Shown here piece after piece: positions 55,886 to 64,000 of a DNA stretch of 64,000 nucleotides. The stretch comes from Thauera humireducens (GTDB taxonomy: Bacteria > Pseudomonadota > Gammaproteobacteria > Burkholderiales > Rhodocyclaceae): the NCBI RefSeq assembly GCF_001051995.2, contig NZ_CP014646.1, positions 1,054,001 through 1,118,000 of the forward strand, written 5' to 3'. The translations under genes were made by a program, and so were the position numbers. The notes beneath the pieces were generated by a model, which was given only the letters and a program-made list of their open reading frames with translations, did not search any database and had not been told where the DNA came from. Positions within the stretch are counted from its first letter, which is position 1; each line of letters starts with the position of its first letter.

Positions 55886-56209
55886 TCAGACGTTGAAGCT
55901 CTCGCCGCAACCGCACTGATCCTTGACGTTCGGGTTGTTGAACTTGAAGCCTTCGTTCAGCCCTTCCTTCACGAAGTCGAGTTCGGTGCCCTCGAGATAC
56001 ACGAGGCTCTTCGGATCGACCACGACCTTGACGCCGTGGCTCTCGAACACCAGATCCTCGCCGTGCGTCTCGTCGACGAACTCCAGCTTGTACGCCATCC
56101 CGGAACAGCCCGAGGTCTTCACCCCCAGGCGGATGCCGAAGCCCTTGCCACGCTTGGCAATGAAGCTCGACACGTGGCGGGCAGCGCTTTCGGACAGGGT
56201 CACGCCCAT
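55886..56209 (-). CDS. iscA: Iron-sulfur cluster assembly protein IscA
   Basis: A 107-residue A-type carrier. The three conserved Cys are C35 (TSGCSGMAY) and C99/C101 ([11 protein letters not shown]). It passes clusters, mainly [4Fe-4S], to targets after IscU. It sits 27 bases after iscU in the standard order. Confidence 0.96.
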   Translation of the reverse strand: MGVTLSESAARHVSSFIAKRGKGFGIRLGVKTSGCSGMAYKLEFVDETHGEDLVFESHGVKVVVDPKSLVYLEGTELDFVKEGLNEGFKFNNPNVKDQCGCGESFNV

Positions 56210-56236
56210 GATCTATGCCTCCTCGTTGCCGGCCGC

Positions 56237-56620
56237 TCAGGCCTGATGCTTCTTGCGGTAGTCAGCCACGGCCGCCTTGATCGCATCCTCGGCGAGGATC
56301 GAGCAGTGGATCTTCACCGGCGGCAGTGCGAGTTCCTCGGCGATCTGCGTGTTCTTGATATCGAGCGCCTGATCGATGGTCTTGCCCTTGACCCACTCGG
56401 TGACCAGCGAACTGGACGCGATCGCCGAGCCGCAGCCATAGGTCTTGAACTTCGCGTCCTCGATCACACCGTCCTTGCCGACCTTGATCTGCAGCTTCAT
56501 CACGTCGCCACAGGCGGGCGCGCCGACCATGCCGGTGGCCACGCCCTCTTCGTCCTTGCCGAAGGAGCCCACGTTGCGGGGGTTCTCGTAATGGTCCAGG
56601 ACCTTGTCGCTGTATGCCAT
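56237..56620 (-). CDS. iscU: Fe-S cluster scaffold protein IscU
   Basis: The 127-residue scaffold on which clusters are built. The ligand Cys are C37 (GAPACGD), C63 (YGCGSA) and C106 (KIHCS). The HscA recognition motif LPPVK is at 99-103. The start follows iscS by 31 bases. Confidence 0.97.
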   Translation of the reverse strand: MAYSDKVLDHYENPRNVGSFGKDEEGVATGMVGAPACGDVMKLQIKVGKDGVIEDAKFKTYGCGSAIASSSLVTEWVKGKTIDQALDIKNTQIAEELALPPVKIHCSILAEDAIKAAVADYRKKHQA

Positions 56621-56651
56621 GTCTATTCTCCAGGGGATTTCGTCGTGTCTT

Positions 56652-57863
56652 TTAGTGTGCAGCCCACTGCACGGTGTCGAGGTCGATGCCGTCCTTGTAC
56701 ATCTCCCACAGGGGCGACAGCTCGCGCAGCTTGCCGATCTTCTTGTGCAGCAGGTCGATGGTGAAGTCGATCTCTTCCTCGGTGGTGAAGCGGCCGATCG
56801 AGAAGCGGATCGAACTGTGCGCCAGTTCGTCGTTGCGGCCCAGCGCGCGCAGCACGTAGGACGGCTCGAGGCTGGCCGAGGTGCAGGCCGAACCGGACGA
56901 CACCGCGATGTCCTTGATCGCCATGATCAGCGACTCGCCTTCGACATAGGCGAAGGAAATGTTGAGGTTGTGCGGCACGCGCTGCTCGAGGTCTCCATTG
57001 ACGTAGGTCGCCTCGATGTCGGTCAGGCCGTTCAGCAGCTTGTCGCGCAGCCTGCGGACGCGCGCATTCTCCTCCGCCATGTCCTCACGCGCCAGGCGGA
57101 AGGCTTCGCCCATGCCGACGATCTGGTGCGTCGCCAGCGTGCCCGAACGCAGGCCGCGCTCGTGGCCGCCACCGTGCATCTGCGCCTCGAGACGAACACG
57201 CGGCTTGCGGCGGACGTAGAGGGCACCGACGCCCTTCGGACCGTAGGTCTTGTGGGCAGAGAAGCTCATCAGGTCGACCTTGAGCTTGTCGAGGTCGATC
57301 TCGACCTTGCCGGTCGCCTGCGCGGCATCGACGTGGAAGATGATGCCCTTCTCGCGGCACAGCTCACCGATCTGGGCGATCGGCTGCACGACGCCGACCT
57401 CGTTGTTCACGAACATCACGGACACGAGGATGGTATCCGGCCGGATGGCCGCCTTCAGCACCTCGAGATCGATCAAGCCGTTTTCCTGGACGTCGAGATA
57501 GGTGGCCTCGAAGCCCTCGCGCTCGAGTTCGCGCACGGTATCGAGGACCGCCTTGTGCTCGGTCTTGACGGTGATGACGTGCTTGCCCTTGCCCTGGTAG
57601 AAATGCGCCGCACCCTTGATGGCGAGGTTGTTCGACTCGGTCGCGCCCGAGGTCCAGATGATCTCCTTGGGGTCGGCGTTGACCAGGGCCGCGACCTGCT
57701 CGCGCGCTTCCTCGACCGCCTGTTCGGCTTCCCAGCCATAGGCGTGCGAACGACTGGCCGGGTTACCGAAATGTTCGGTCAACCACGGGATCATCTTCGC
57801 CGCCACGCGCGGATCAACCGGCGTCGTGGCCGAGTAGTCGAGGTAGATCGGGAACTTCAGCAT
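56652..57863 (-). CDS. iscS: Cysteine desulfurase IscS
   Basis: A PLP enzyme that takes sulfur from cysteine for IscU and for tRNA thiolation. The 403 residues match E. coli IscS (404). Seen are [14 protein letters not shown] at the start, the substrate-side EHKAVLDT near 105, the PLP Lys in [11 protein letters not shown] near 205 and the catalytic Cys loop [14 protein letters not shown] near 322-335. The ATG at 57863 ([11 protein letters not shown]) is chosen. A second desulfurase gene lies directly upstream. Confidence 0.96.
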   Translation of the reverse strand: MLKFPIYLDYSATTPVDPRVAAKMIPWLTEHFGNPASRSHAYGWEAEQAVEEAREQVAALVNADPKEIIWTSGATESNNLAIKGAAHFYQGKGKHVITVKTEHKAVLDTVRELEREGFEATYLDVQENGLIDLEVLKAAIRPDTILVSVMFVNNEVGVVQPIAQIGELCREKGIIFHVDAAQATGKVEIDLDKLKVDLMSFSAHKTYGPKGVGALYVRRKPRVRLEAQMHGGGHERGLRSGTLATHQIVGMGEAFRLAREDMAEENARVRRLRDKLLNGLTDIEATYVNGDLEQRVPHNLNISFAYVEGESLIMAIKDIAVSSGSACTSASLEPSYVLRALGRNDELAHSSIRFSIGRFTTEEEIDFTIDLLHKKIGKLRELSPLWEMYKDGIDLDTVQWAAH

Positions 57864-57914
57864 TGCATCTCTCCGCAGAGGGGTTGTGTCTTTTTCATCT
57901 CCTGGCACGGCCGC

Positions 57915-59078
57915 TCAGAGCGCGACCGACGCCAGATTCCTCAAATCCCGCACCACGTGCGACAGGGTGGCGACGAATCGCTCGACCTCTTCCGCCGTGG
58001 TATCGCGTCCCAGGCTCACGCGCACCGCACCGCGTGCCACCGTCGGATCGACACCCATCGCCAGCAGGGTGTGCGAGGGCTCCGGCTGCGCACTCGAACA
58101 CGCCGAGCCGCTCGCGCAGGCGAATCCTGCGCGATCCAGCTTGCCGACCAGCGTCTCGCCGTCGATCGCGTCAAACGCGAAAAATACCGTATTCGGCAGC
58201 CTGATGGCTGCCCGCGAAAACACCACTGCACCCAGCGCCGACAACGCCGCCTCGATGCCGTCGCGCATCACCGAGAGCCGACTCGCCTCCGCCGCCCGAT
58301 GCGCCACCGCGCGTTGGCAGGCAAGGCCGAAGCCGACGATCGCTGCAACGTTCTCGGTGCCCGAGCGCAAGCCGCGCTCCTGCCCTCCGCCCGCAATGAG
58401 CGGCGACAGTTCGACGCGCTTGTCCAGCACCAGGGCGCCTGCGCCGAGCGGACCACCAAGCTTGTGCGCCGACAGCGTCATCGCCTGCACGCCGAGCGCA
58501 CGGAAATCGACCTCGATCTTGCCCAGCGCCTGCACCGCGTCGGTATGCAGCCAGGCACCGGCCTTGCGCGCCTCTCTGGCCAGCGTCGCCACGTCCTGCA
58601 GCACGCCGGTCTCGTTGTTGGCGAGCATCACCGACACCAGCGTCGGACGCGCCTCGAGCACGCGCTGCCAGTCGGCGACGTCGATCCTGCCGTCCGCATC
58701 GACCGCGATCTCGTGCAAGGCCCACCCCGCACGGCGCAGCTGCCTCGCCGGTTCGCGCACACAGGGGTGCTCGATGGCGCTGATCGCCAGCGTGCCAGGC
58801 TTGAGACAGGCTGCCGCCCCTTTCAGGAACAGGTTGTTCGCCTCCGAGCCGCCGCTGGTGAAGACGACCTCGGTCGCATGTGCGCCAACGGCTGCTGCCA
58901 CGCGCGCGCGCGCTTCGTCGATGGCGGCACGAGCCTGGCGCCCATACTCGTGACGGCTGGACGCATTGCCGAAGCGCGCAGGCTGTGCAGCACCCAGCCA
59001 GGGCAGCATCGCGTCGCGCACCTCGGGAGCCAGCGGCGTGGTCGCGTTCCAGTCGAGATAGACCGGGGCAAAACTCAT
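57915..59078 (-). CDS. Second cysteine desulfurase (NifS/IscS family)
   Basis: A 387-residue PLP desulfurase, distinct from IscS but of the same class. It has YLDWNATTPLAPEV at the start, FTSGGSEANNLFLKG near 71-85, LANNETGVLQDVATLA near 150-165, the PLP Lys in LSAHKLGGPLGAG near 203 and a catalytic Cys in GSACSSAQPEPSHTLLAMG near 325. It lies between iscR (8-base gap) and iscS (51-base gap), so it is expressed with the isc operon and presumably under IscR. Whether it feeds IscU or another sulfur acceptor is unknown. Confidence 0.9.
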   Translation of the reverse strand: MSFAPVYLDWNATTPLAPEVRDAMLPWLGAAQPARFGNASSRHEYGRQARAAIDEARARVAAAVGAHATEVVFTSGGSEANNLFLKGAAACLKPGTLAISAIEHPCVREPARQLRRAGWALHEIAVDADGRIDVADWQRVLEARPTLVSVMLANNETGVLQDVATLAREARKAGAWLHTDAVQALGKIEVDFRALGVQAMTLSAHKLGGPLGAGALVLDKRVELSPLIAGGGQERGLRSGTENVAAIVGFGLACQRAVAHRAAEASRLSVMRDGIEAALSALGAVVFSRAAIRLPNTVFFAFDAIDGETLVGKLDRAGFACASGSACSSAQPEPSHTLLAMGVDPTVARGAVRVSLGRDTTAEEVERFVATLSHVVRDLRNLASVAL

Positions 59079-59086
59079 TGCGACCC

Positions 59087-59569
59087 TCAGACTGCGGCGA
59101 TCTCGCGCACCTGCAGCGTGGCGCGACGACGAATGTTCTTCAGCACCGCCATGTCCGCATCCGGTTTCACCTGACGGTCGACCAGTGCCTGCAGCGTCAC
59201 CGAATCGAGGTAGGCATACATGCGCTTGTTGAGGTTCGCCCACAGGTCATGGGTCATGCAGCGGTGCTCGTCGTGACAGTTCTGCTTGCCGCCGCACTGG
59301 GTCGCATCCAGCGGCTCGTCCACCGCGATGATGATGTCGGCGACCGTGATCGCGTCCATGCCGCGCGCCAGGCGGTAACCACCGCCGGGGCCGCGCACGC
59401 TGCTCACCAGCTGATGGCGGCGCAGCTTGCCGAACAACTGCTCGAGATAGGACAACGAGATCCTCTGGCGCTCGGCAATCCCGGCAAGCGTCACCGGTCC
59501 GTCGTCCTGGCGTGCAGCCAGATCGATCATCGCCGTGACGGCGAATCGCCCCTTGGTCGTCAGTCTCAT
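59087..59569 (-). CDS. iscR: Fe-S cluster-sensing regulator IscR
   Basis: A 160-residue Rrf2-family repressor. The winged helix-turn-helix (MRLTTKGRFAVTAMIDLA and ISLSYLEQLFGKLRRHQLV) is followed by the [2Fe-2S] ligands spaced C-x5-C-x5-C in QCGGKQNCHDEHRC, near residues 92-104. The cluster-bound form represses the isc operon. The start at 59569 (MRLTTKGR) is the family start. A good promoter lies about 80 bases upstream. Confidence 0.96.
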   Translation of the reverse strand: MRLTTKGRFAVTAMIDLAARQDDGPVTLAGIAERQRISLSYLEQLFGKLRRHQLVSSVRGPGGGYRLARGMDAITVADIIIAVDEPLDATQCGGKQNCHDEHRCMTHDLWANLNKRMYAYLDSVTLQALVDRQVKPDADMAVLKNIRRRATLQVREIAAV

Positions 59570-59647
59570 GGTGTCACCTCGCAGGAACCGTAAGCCGTCC
59601 AGCCGCAGGCAGGATGACCCCACCGCAATACCTGAACGTTTCGCTCA

Positions 59648-59676
59648 ACTATACTTATCCCGACAAAAACGGTCAA
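59648..59676 (-). promoter_or_regulatory. isc operon promoter with possible IscR site
   Basis: On the minus strand: -35 TTGACC (59671-59676), a 17-base spacer and -10 TATAGT (59648-59653), an almost ideal sigma-70 promoter. The sequence over and just upstream of the -35 (GACC-CGATT-AGTTGACC) partly matches the type 1 IscR box core (GACT-N5-AGTC), so autorepression by IscR is likely but the match is imperfect. Confidence 0.7.
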
Positions 59677-59708
59677 CTAATCGGGTCGATAGCCTGGCGA
59701 GCCCGGAC

Positions 59709-60464
59709 TCAGTCCACCATGCGCGACAAGCGGCCGGCGTCGAAGTCATCCACCGACACCGCCGCGTCCTCGAGTTTCAGGCCGCTCGCTTCGAGTCGAG
59801 CCACGATCGCCTGCAGGCGGCGATCGGTATCGACAGCATGATCGAGCAGACCATGAAGGGCCTTGGACACCGGATCGTCCATGTCACGCGTGACGCCATA
59901 GGCGCTGAAGCCCATCTGCTCGGCCTTCTGCTCGCGCGCGGCGTCGCGCTCGGCGTCGATGATGCGCGCCGGGTTGCCGACCGCCGTCGCGCCCGCCGGC
60001 ACCGGCTTCACCACCACCGCGTTCGAGCCGATCTTGGCGCCGTCACCGACCGTGAAACCGCCCAGCACCTTGGCGCCCGCACCGACCACCACGCCCTTGC
60101 CGAGCGTCGGATGGCGCTTGGTGCCGCGGTACAGCGAGGTCCCCCCGAGCGTGACCGCCTGATAGATCGTGCAGTCGTCGCCGATCTCGGCCGTCTCGCC
60201 GATCACGACGCCCATGCCGTGGTCGATGAACACCCGGCGGCCGATCACGGCGCCCGGATGGATCTCGATCCCGGTGAAGAAACGGCTGACGTGGCTGATG
60301 AAGCGCCCCAGCCAGAACCACTGTCGCCGCCACGCGCAATGTGCGAGACGATGGAACATCAGCGCATGCACGCCCGGATAACAGGTCAGCACCTCGAACG
60401 TGGAGCGGGCGGCGGGATCGCGTTCGCGAACGCTGGCCAGGTCTTCACGCAGGCGGCTGAACAT
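59709..60464 (-). CDS. cysE: Serine O-acetyltransferase
   Basis: Makes O-acetylserine for cysteine synthesis. 251 residues: a helical N-terminal part (to about 60) and a left-handed beta-helix of hexapeptide repeats. Key blocks are [21 protein letters not shown] (about 65-85) with catalytic-type His/Asp, [24 protein letters not shown] (about 106-119) and IGSNAVV. The start at 60464 (MFSRLREDL) fits short CysE/EpsC forms. Next to the isc operon it supplies cysteine, the sulfur donor for IscS. Confidence 0.94.
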   Translation of the reverse strand: MFSRLREDLASVRERDPAARSTFEVLTCYPGVHALMFHRLAHCAWRRQWFWLGRFISHVSRFFTGIEIHPGAVIGRRVFIDHGMGVVIGETAEIGDDCTIYQAVTLGGTSLYRGTKRHPTLGKGVVVGAGAKVLGGFTVGDGAKIGSNAVVVKPVPAGATAVGNPARIIDAERDAAREQKAEQMGFSAYGVTRDMDDPVSKALHGLLDHAVDTDRRLQAIVARLEASGLKLEDAAVSVDDFDAGRLSRMVD

Positions 60465-60614
60465 TTCGAGAGGCTCCAGGGTGGGGATATCAAAGAGAAC
60501 TGACCGGCTGCACATTGCGCCGGTCAATTCCCGACTATTTTAATCGACTTAGGATCAACTTTGAAACGGCCGGACCCGCGTACCGCGGCGCTCGCACCGA
60601 CCGCCACGACACGT

Positions 60615-61346
60615 TCAGCGCCGCTTGGGACGCTCGAAGGTCGTCAGCATGCCGCGCAGCAAGGCCACCTCTTCGCGCTCGAGCCGGACGCGGTTGAACA
60701 TCCGCCGCATGCGCGGCAGCAGGCGCTTCGGATTCTTCGGATCGTGGAAGCCACTGGCGGTCACGGCCTGCTCGAGGTGCGTCATGAAGCCCTCGAAGTC
60801 GGCATGGGTGGCCGGCTCGCCCTGCAGATCCTGCGGCGGCGATGGGTTGGTTGCCGCCATGCGCAGTTCGTAGGCGAGCAACTGGACGGCCGCACCGAGG
60901 TTCAGCGACGAAAACTCAGGGTCGGTCGGGATCGTCACCGGCAGACTGCACAGCGCGACCTCCTCGTTGGTCATGCCGCTGGTCTCGTTGCCGAACACCA
61001 GCGCCACGTCGCCATCCACGGTCCGCCCGACGATCTCGACCGCGGCCTCGCGCGCATGCATCCGCGGCAGCGACAACTCGCGCCGGCGTGCGGTCAGCGC
61101 AGCGGAGAACACCGTGTCCGCCAGCGCCTCCTCCAGCGAGCCCACCACGCGCGCCGACTCGAGCAGGTCGGCCGCGCCGGAAGCACGCGCCGTCGCGATC
61201 TCATCCGGAAACGAGGCCGGCGCGACCAGCCACAGCTGGCGCAGCCCCATCGTCTTCATGGCGCGGGCGGCGGCGCCGATATTGCCGGGGTGACTGGTGC
61301 GGGACAGCACGACCCGGATACGGTCGAGCGCAAGTGGGCGATTCAT
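60615..61346 (-). CDS. trmJ: tRNA (cytidine/uridine-32-2'-O)-methyltransferase TrmJ
   Basis: A 243-residue SPOUT methyltransferase acting on position 32 of tRNAs. The catalytic domain is N-terminal: VLSRTSHPGNIGAAARAMKTMG (about 13-34), ALVFGNETSGMTNEE (about 114-128) and FSSLNLGAAVQLLAYELR (about 144-161). The C-terminal extension (about 175-243) is helical. This N-terminal placement separates it from the SpoU gene at 16855. It diverges from suhB. Confidence 0.93.
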   Translation of the reverse strand: MNRPLALDRIRVVLSRTSHPGNIGAAARAMKTMGLRQLWLVAPASFPDEIATARASGAADLLESARVVGSLEEALADTVFSAALTARRRELSLPRMHAREAAVEIVGRTVDGDVALVFGNETSGMTNEEVALCSLPVTIPTDPEFSSLNLGAAVQLLAYELRMAATNPSPPQDLQGEPATHADFEGFMTHLEQAVTASGFHDPKNPKRLLPRMRRMFNRVRLEREEVALLRGMLTTFERPKRR

Positions 61347-61446
61347 ATTAAAATTCCGCGTTTTCCGAATTCTGCCGTGGCGATGCCGGCCGGTCCCGAT
61401 GGGTACCCGCAGCGGTCGCCCGCTTCTTTAACAGAGACCGCTCCGC

Positions 61447-62259
61447 ATGCATCCCACCCTGAACATCGCCGTCAAGGCCGCCCGTCGCGCCGCGACCGTC
61501 ATCAACCGCGCCTCGACCCAGCTCGACCTGCTCACCGTCCAGAGCAAGTCGCCCAACGATTTCGTCACCGAAGTCGATCGCGCCGCCGAGCAGGCGATCA
61601 TCGAAGTCCTGCGTGACGCCTTTCCGGGGCACGGGATTCTAGCAGAGGAGTCGGGCGAATCCGGCCCGCTCAATGGCCAGGAGAGCGAGTTCAACTGGAT
61701 CATCGATCCGCTCGACGGCACGACCAACTTCATCCACGGTTTTCCGCAGTACGCCATCTCGATCGCCCAGACCAAGAACGGCGCCCTCGAGCATGCGGTG
61801 GTCTACGACCCCTGCACCAACGAGCTGTTCACCGCCTCGCGCGGCAGCGGCGCATTCCTCAACGACCGCCGCATCCGCGTGTCGCGCCGCACCCGCCTCA
61901 ACGATTCGCTGATCGGCACCGGCTTTCCCTTCCGCCAGTTCGACAACGTCGATGCCTATCTCGCGATGTTCAAGGAACTCACGCAGAAGACCGCCGGCAT
62001 CCGTCGCCCGGGCGCAGCCTCGCTCGACCTGGCCTATGTCGCCTGCGGCCGCCTCGACGGCTTCTGGGAAATGGGCCTGTCGCCGTGGGATATGGCAGCC
62101 GGCGTGCTGCTGATCCAGGAAGCGGGCGGGCTCGTGTCCGATCTGTCGGGCGAAGCGGACTTCATGGCCACCGGCAACGTGGTCGCCGGCACGCCGAAGA
62201 TCTTCGGCCAGCTGCTGCCGATCATCCAGGCCTACCGTCCGGCCAACATTCAGGCCTGA
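61447..62259 (+). CDS. suhB: Inositol-1-monophosphatase family protein SuhB
   Basis: A 270-residue Mg-dependent phosphatase that also acts in rRNA antitermination in E. coli. Metal-site motifs are [10 protein letters not shown] (about 40-49), EESGE (about 67-71), [16 protein letters not shown] (about 84-99) and [17 protein letters not shown] (about 214-230). Length and motifs match SuhB (267). Confidence 0.94.
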   Translation: MHPTLNIAVKAARRAATVINRASTQLDLLTVQSKSPNDFVTEVDRAAEQAIIEVLRDAFPGHGILAEESGESGPLNGQESEFNWIIDPLDGTTNFIHGFPQYAISIAQTKNGALEHAVVYDPCTNELFTASRGSGAFLNDRRIRVSRRTRLNDSLIGTGFPFRQFDNVDAYLAMFKELTQKTAGIRRPGAASLDLAYVACGRLDGFWEMGLSPWDMAAGVLLIQEAGGLVSDLSGEADFMATGNVVAGTPKIFGQLLPIIQAYRPANIQA

Positions 62260-62284
62260 CTGGTCCATCGTCATCCAACAAGCC

Positions 62285-62312
62285 GGGTGGGGCGAGCTCT
62301 CGCGCCCCACCC
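62285..62312. terminator. Strong hairpin between convergent suhB and the depolymerase gene
   Basis: GGGTGGGGCG (62285-62294) and CGCCCCACCC (62303-62312) form a perfect 10-bp stem with an 8-base loop, 25 bases after suhB and 8 bases before the convergent gene end. It has no T-run, so it may act for both strands as a pause or 3' stabiliser. Confidence 0.55.
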
Positions 62313-62319
62313 TGCCGGT

Positions 62320-63408
62320 TCATCGCGCAGCGCGCCCCGGTTCCACCGCTGCAGGCGCGGTGAGGCGGTCGATCATGGCCCGGATGGCGCGAACCTGTCC
62401 GCCGTCCCGGGTCGCGTACGTCGGCCCGCTGTAGCCCCACCAGTCCCAGCAGCCTTTCGGGTTGTACACCCAGCGCCACGACCCCCACGCCAGTCCGCTG
62501 CGCGCCGCGACCTGCGGGTAGAGCACCACGATACGATTGGTGTCGGCCCATTCGTTATAGCCCGCACGTTCGACGAAGCGCCTGCCGATCTCGCCCTCCC
62601 CCTGACGGCAGCCATGCAGCGCAACGTGGAGCCTGCAGCCGCCCTCGCGGCAGGCCTGCGGAACGTAGGCGTAGCCTTGCGCCGCCATGCTCAGCTCGAT
62701 CGGCGGGACGACGGCGAATTCGCGCTGCTCGAATGCGATCACCTCGCCGCCGGCCCGAGCAACCCGCGGCGCCAAGGGCCCATACAGATGCGCCAGCAAC
62801 GCGCCCGCCGCATCCAGCTCGCCACAGCGGTTGATGAAGGGCGGTGCGGACGTATCGCATGCATTCGCCGCCGGATCCGCGATCGAGATCATCGCGTGAC
62901 CCGCGCCCTCGTGCCGCACGTAGCGCACGGCCTCATCCGCCAGCCGGCGGCGATAGAAGGTGACCAGGCTATCGACCACCGGCCGCTCGACCGTGCGGTC
63001 CGCACTGCCCGAAAGCACCCACACCCGGTCGTCCGCCAGTCCGACCGGATCGTCGATGCGCCCGGCACGTGCCCACGCTTCGATGCGCGCCACCGTGGCG
63101 TCCGCACTGGGCACCCGGTCGGGCGTCCGCGGCGCCATGCAGTCGCCGAGCGCACGCCACATGCTGCCTTCGGCGCAGTCGTAGGGTCCGCCGGCGATCA
63201 CGCCGGCGCCCCTGACCAGGCTCGAGTGCGCCACCTGGAGCTGCACCGCCATGTAAGCCCCCGACGAGACGCCGGAGACGGTCACCGTTGCCGCGTCCGC
63301 CCCCAGCGCTGGCAAGGCTTGCGCCGACACCGTCGTGCCGGACAAGAGGCAGACCATGCCGAGCGCCACATGCTGCAGCCAGCCGCTCACTCCGATTCGA
63401 CGCTTCAT
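62320..63408 (-). CDS. Secreted PHB depolymerase-like esterase
   Basis: A 362-residue alpha/beta hydrolase with a signal peptide (about 1-30, ending TTVSAQA). The nucleophile motif is G-V-S48-S-G in TVSGVSSGAYMAVQLQVAHSS. VWVLSGSADRTV may carry the catalytic Asp, and CRLHVALHGCRQGE near 262-275 resembles the second conserved His-Gly-Cys segment. This layout resembles the periplasmic poly(3-hydroxybutyrate) depolymerase of Rhodospirillum. Storage PHB is cytoplasmic, so an external or periplasmic polyester or oligomer is the likely substrate. The ATG at 63408 is used because it opens the signal peptide. Confidence 0.82.
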   Translation of the reverse strand: MKRRIGVSGWLQHVALGMVCLLSGTTVSAQALPALGADAATVTVSGVSSGAYMAVQLQVAHSSLVRGAGVIAGGPYDCAEGSMWRALGDCMAPRTPDRVPSADATVARIEAWARAGRIDDPVGLADDRVWVLSGSADRTVERPVVDSLVTFYRRRLADEAVRYVRHEGAGHAMISIADPAANACDTSAPPFINRCGELDAAGALLAHLYGPLAPRVARAGGEVIAFEQREFAVVPPIELSMAAQGYAYVPQACREGGCRLHVALHGCRQGEGEIGRRFVERAGYNEWADTNRIVVLYPQVAARSGLAWGSWRWVYNPKGCWDWWGYSGPTYATRDGGQVRAIRAMIDRLTAPAAVEPGRAAR

Positions 63409-63540
63409 CCTCGACTCCAGAACCCGAATTCGTGCACGACAGATGCACAAGCGCGCCTGCATGCGTAAACTCCGCGGGTTTCGACCACGACCGGGCTGGC
63501 CGCCCGACGCAGCCGCCCGCTCCCCGATCAAGAGGTTGCA

Positions 63541-63627
63541 TTGACGCCCCACCCCAAGCCCCACGAACTGAGCGAAGCCGAGATCAGCGCCCACACGCCC
63601 ATGATGCAGCAGCGCTTTCATCAATAA
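63541..63627 (+). pseudogene. mutS: Truncated 5' end of mutS (28 codons)
   Basis: From a TTG at 63541, with AAGAGG 5 bases upstream, the frame reads 28 residues beginning (M)TPHPKPHELSEAEIS and continuing AHTPMMQQ. It then reads RFHQ and meets TAA at 63625. AHTPMMQQ is identical to the conserved start of MutS (E. coli has DAHTPMMQQYLRLK). The sequence after base 63612 has no resemblance to the rest of MutS in any frame. Thus mismatch-repair MutS appears cut within its first 25 codons by a rearrangement, insertion or deletion. The remainder may lie beyond the window or be lost. Confidence 0.75.
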
Positions 63628-63704
63628 TCCTAATCAATCTGCAGCTGACGCTTTACGAAGTTACGCCAATCACTACGCTGGCAGCCTGCAGCGCGAACGG
63701 AGAT

Positions 63705-64000
63705 CTACGCTTGGACGGGTCGAACTAACTCCGGCCCCTGCGCCCGCGGATTTCCCACCGCTCGCCCCACCGGATAGACCTCCATGTCCGCTGACGGATA
63801 TTCGTTCGCCAACTCCCGCACCAGATTCGCGTCCGTGATCTCGGGATCCAGCCAGGCTGCGTAGTCCTTGGGCCGGATGATGACCGGCATTCGATCATGG
63901 ATCGGCCGCATCAGATCGTTCGCAGCAGTTGTAAGAATCGCGAAGGTGAGGACAAATCCCTCTGGCCCTTCCCAGTGCTCGAGAAGACCTCCGAAGCCGA
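63705..64000 (-). CDS. SRAP (HMCES/YedK-type) DNA-protein crosslink shield protein (5' part outside window)
   Basis: The last 97 residues or so of an SOS-response-associated peptidase-fold protein; the frame stays open to the window edge. The sequence reads FGGLLEHWEGPEG, then FAILTTAANDLMRPIHDRMPVII, the conserved SRAP block with the active-site His in IHDRMP, then KDYAAWLD. Family knowledge: SRAP proteins covalently trap abasic sites in single-stranded DNA through an N-terminal Cys, which is not visible here. It faces the mutS fragment across a spacer that is clearly more AT-rich than the rest of the window. Confidence 0.85.
   Translation of the reverse strand, partial: GFGGLLEHWEGPEGFVLTFAILTTAANDLMRPIHDRMPVIIRPKDYAAWLDPEITDANLVRELANEYPSADMEVYPVGRAVGNPRAQGPELVRPVQA

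Noticed and set aside
62700..63470. Plus-strand Arg/Pro/Ala frames opposite the depolymerase gene, considered as a second gene before mutS
   Set aside because: No motif, no ribosome site, and fully antisense to a protein with a signal peptide and GxSxG site.

Overview
The window is a high-GC, densely packed chromosomal segment. Gene content and order point to a betaproteobacterium of the Rhodocyclales (Thauera, Azoarcus or Aromatoleum type); this is inference from synteny and protein signatures, not a database result. The supporting signs are the rpsB-tsf-pyrH-frr-uppS-cdsA-dxr-rseP-bamA-skp-lpxD-fabZ-lpxA-lpxB-rnhB run with map-glnD divergent from it, an isc operon ending in iscX, a zipA-ligA-smc block, hpnCDE squalene genes and an AcoR-type sigma-54 activator. 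There are about 62 protein genes, one tRNA, no rRNA, no CRISPR array and no recognisable insertion sequence. No gene-free stretch exceeds about 300 bases.

Layout. 1-2.5 kb: the end of an AcoR-like activator, a small membrane protein overlapping peptide deformylase, and a small Cys-rich DUF6455-type protein. 2.7 kb: tRNA-Leu(TAG). 2.9-6.4 kb (minus): rfbB-rfbD-manC nucleotide-sugar genes. 6.5-10.9 kb (minus): a lipocalin-like exported protein with an FtsX-type ABC exporter (AttEFGH-like). 11.2-14.2 kb (plus): hpnC-hpnD-hpnE, which make squalene from farnesyl diphosphate. 14.2-16.7 kb (minus): an M14 carboxypeptidase of the cytosolic-carboxypeptidase type, yaaA and an unrecognised protein.

16.9-31.9 kb (minus) is one long envelope and translation cluster: S2 and EF-Ts, UMP kinase, ribosome recycling factor, undecaprenyl-PP synthase, CDP-DAG synthase, Dxr, RseP, BamA, Skp, LpxD-FabZ-LpxA-LpxB, RNase HII and a SpoU methyltransferase. 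Many neighbours overlap by 4 bases, which suggests translational coupling. 32.2-35.6 kb (plus): map and glnD. 35.6-39.9 kb: a YqhA-type membrane protein, a methylthio-nucleoside phosphorylase, typA and galU. 40.0-46.7 kb (minus): smc-zipA-ligA. 46.9-52.8 kb (plus): the lysine/diaminopimelate genes dapC-dapD-dapE with a PilU-like ATPase between dapD and dapE, then prmB and a single-domain response regulator. 52.9-59.6 kb (minus): iscR, an extra cysteine desulfurase, then iscS-iscU-iscA-hscB-hscA-fdx-iscX, behind a well-formed promoter. 59.7-63.4 kb: cysE, trmJ, suhB and a secreted PHB depolymerase-like esterase.

The right end is the least ordinary part. A 28-codon fragment at 63541-63627 carries the conserved MutS start (AHTPMMQQ) and then stops in unrelated, more AT-rich DNA. 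A partial SRAP (HMCES/YedK-type) gene follows on the opposite strand. This looks like a rearrangement or insertion junction that has cut mutS. No wholly new multi-gene system is evident. The best leads are this junction, the His/Asp-rich tail on PrmB, the lipocalin/ABC cluster facing hpnCDE, and the second desulfurase inside the isc operon.
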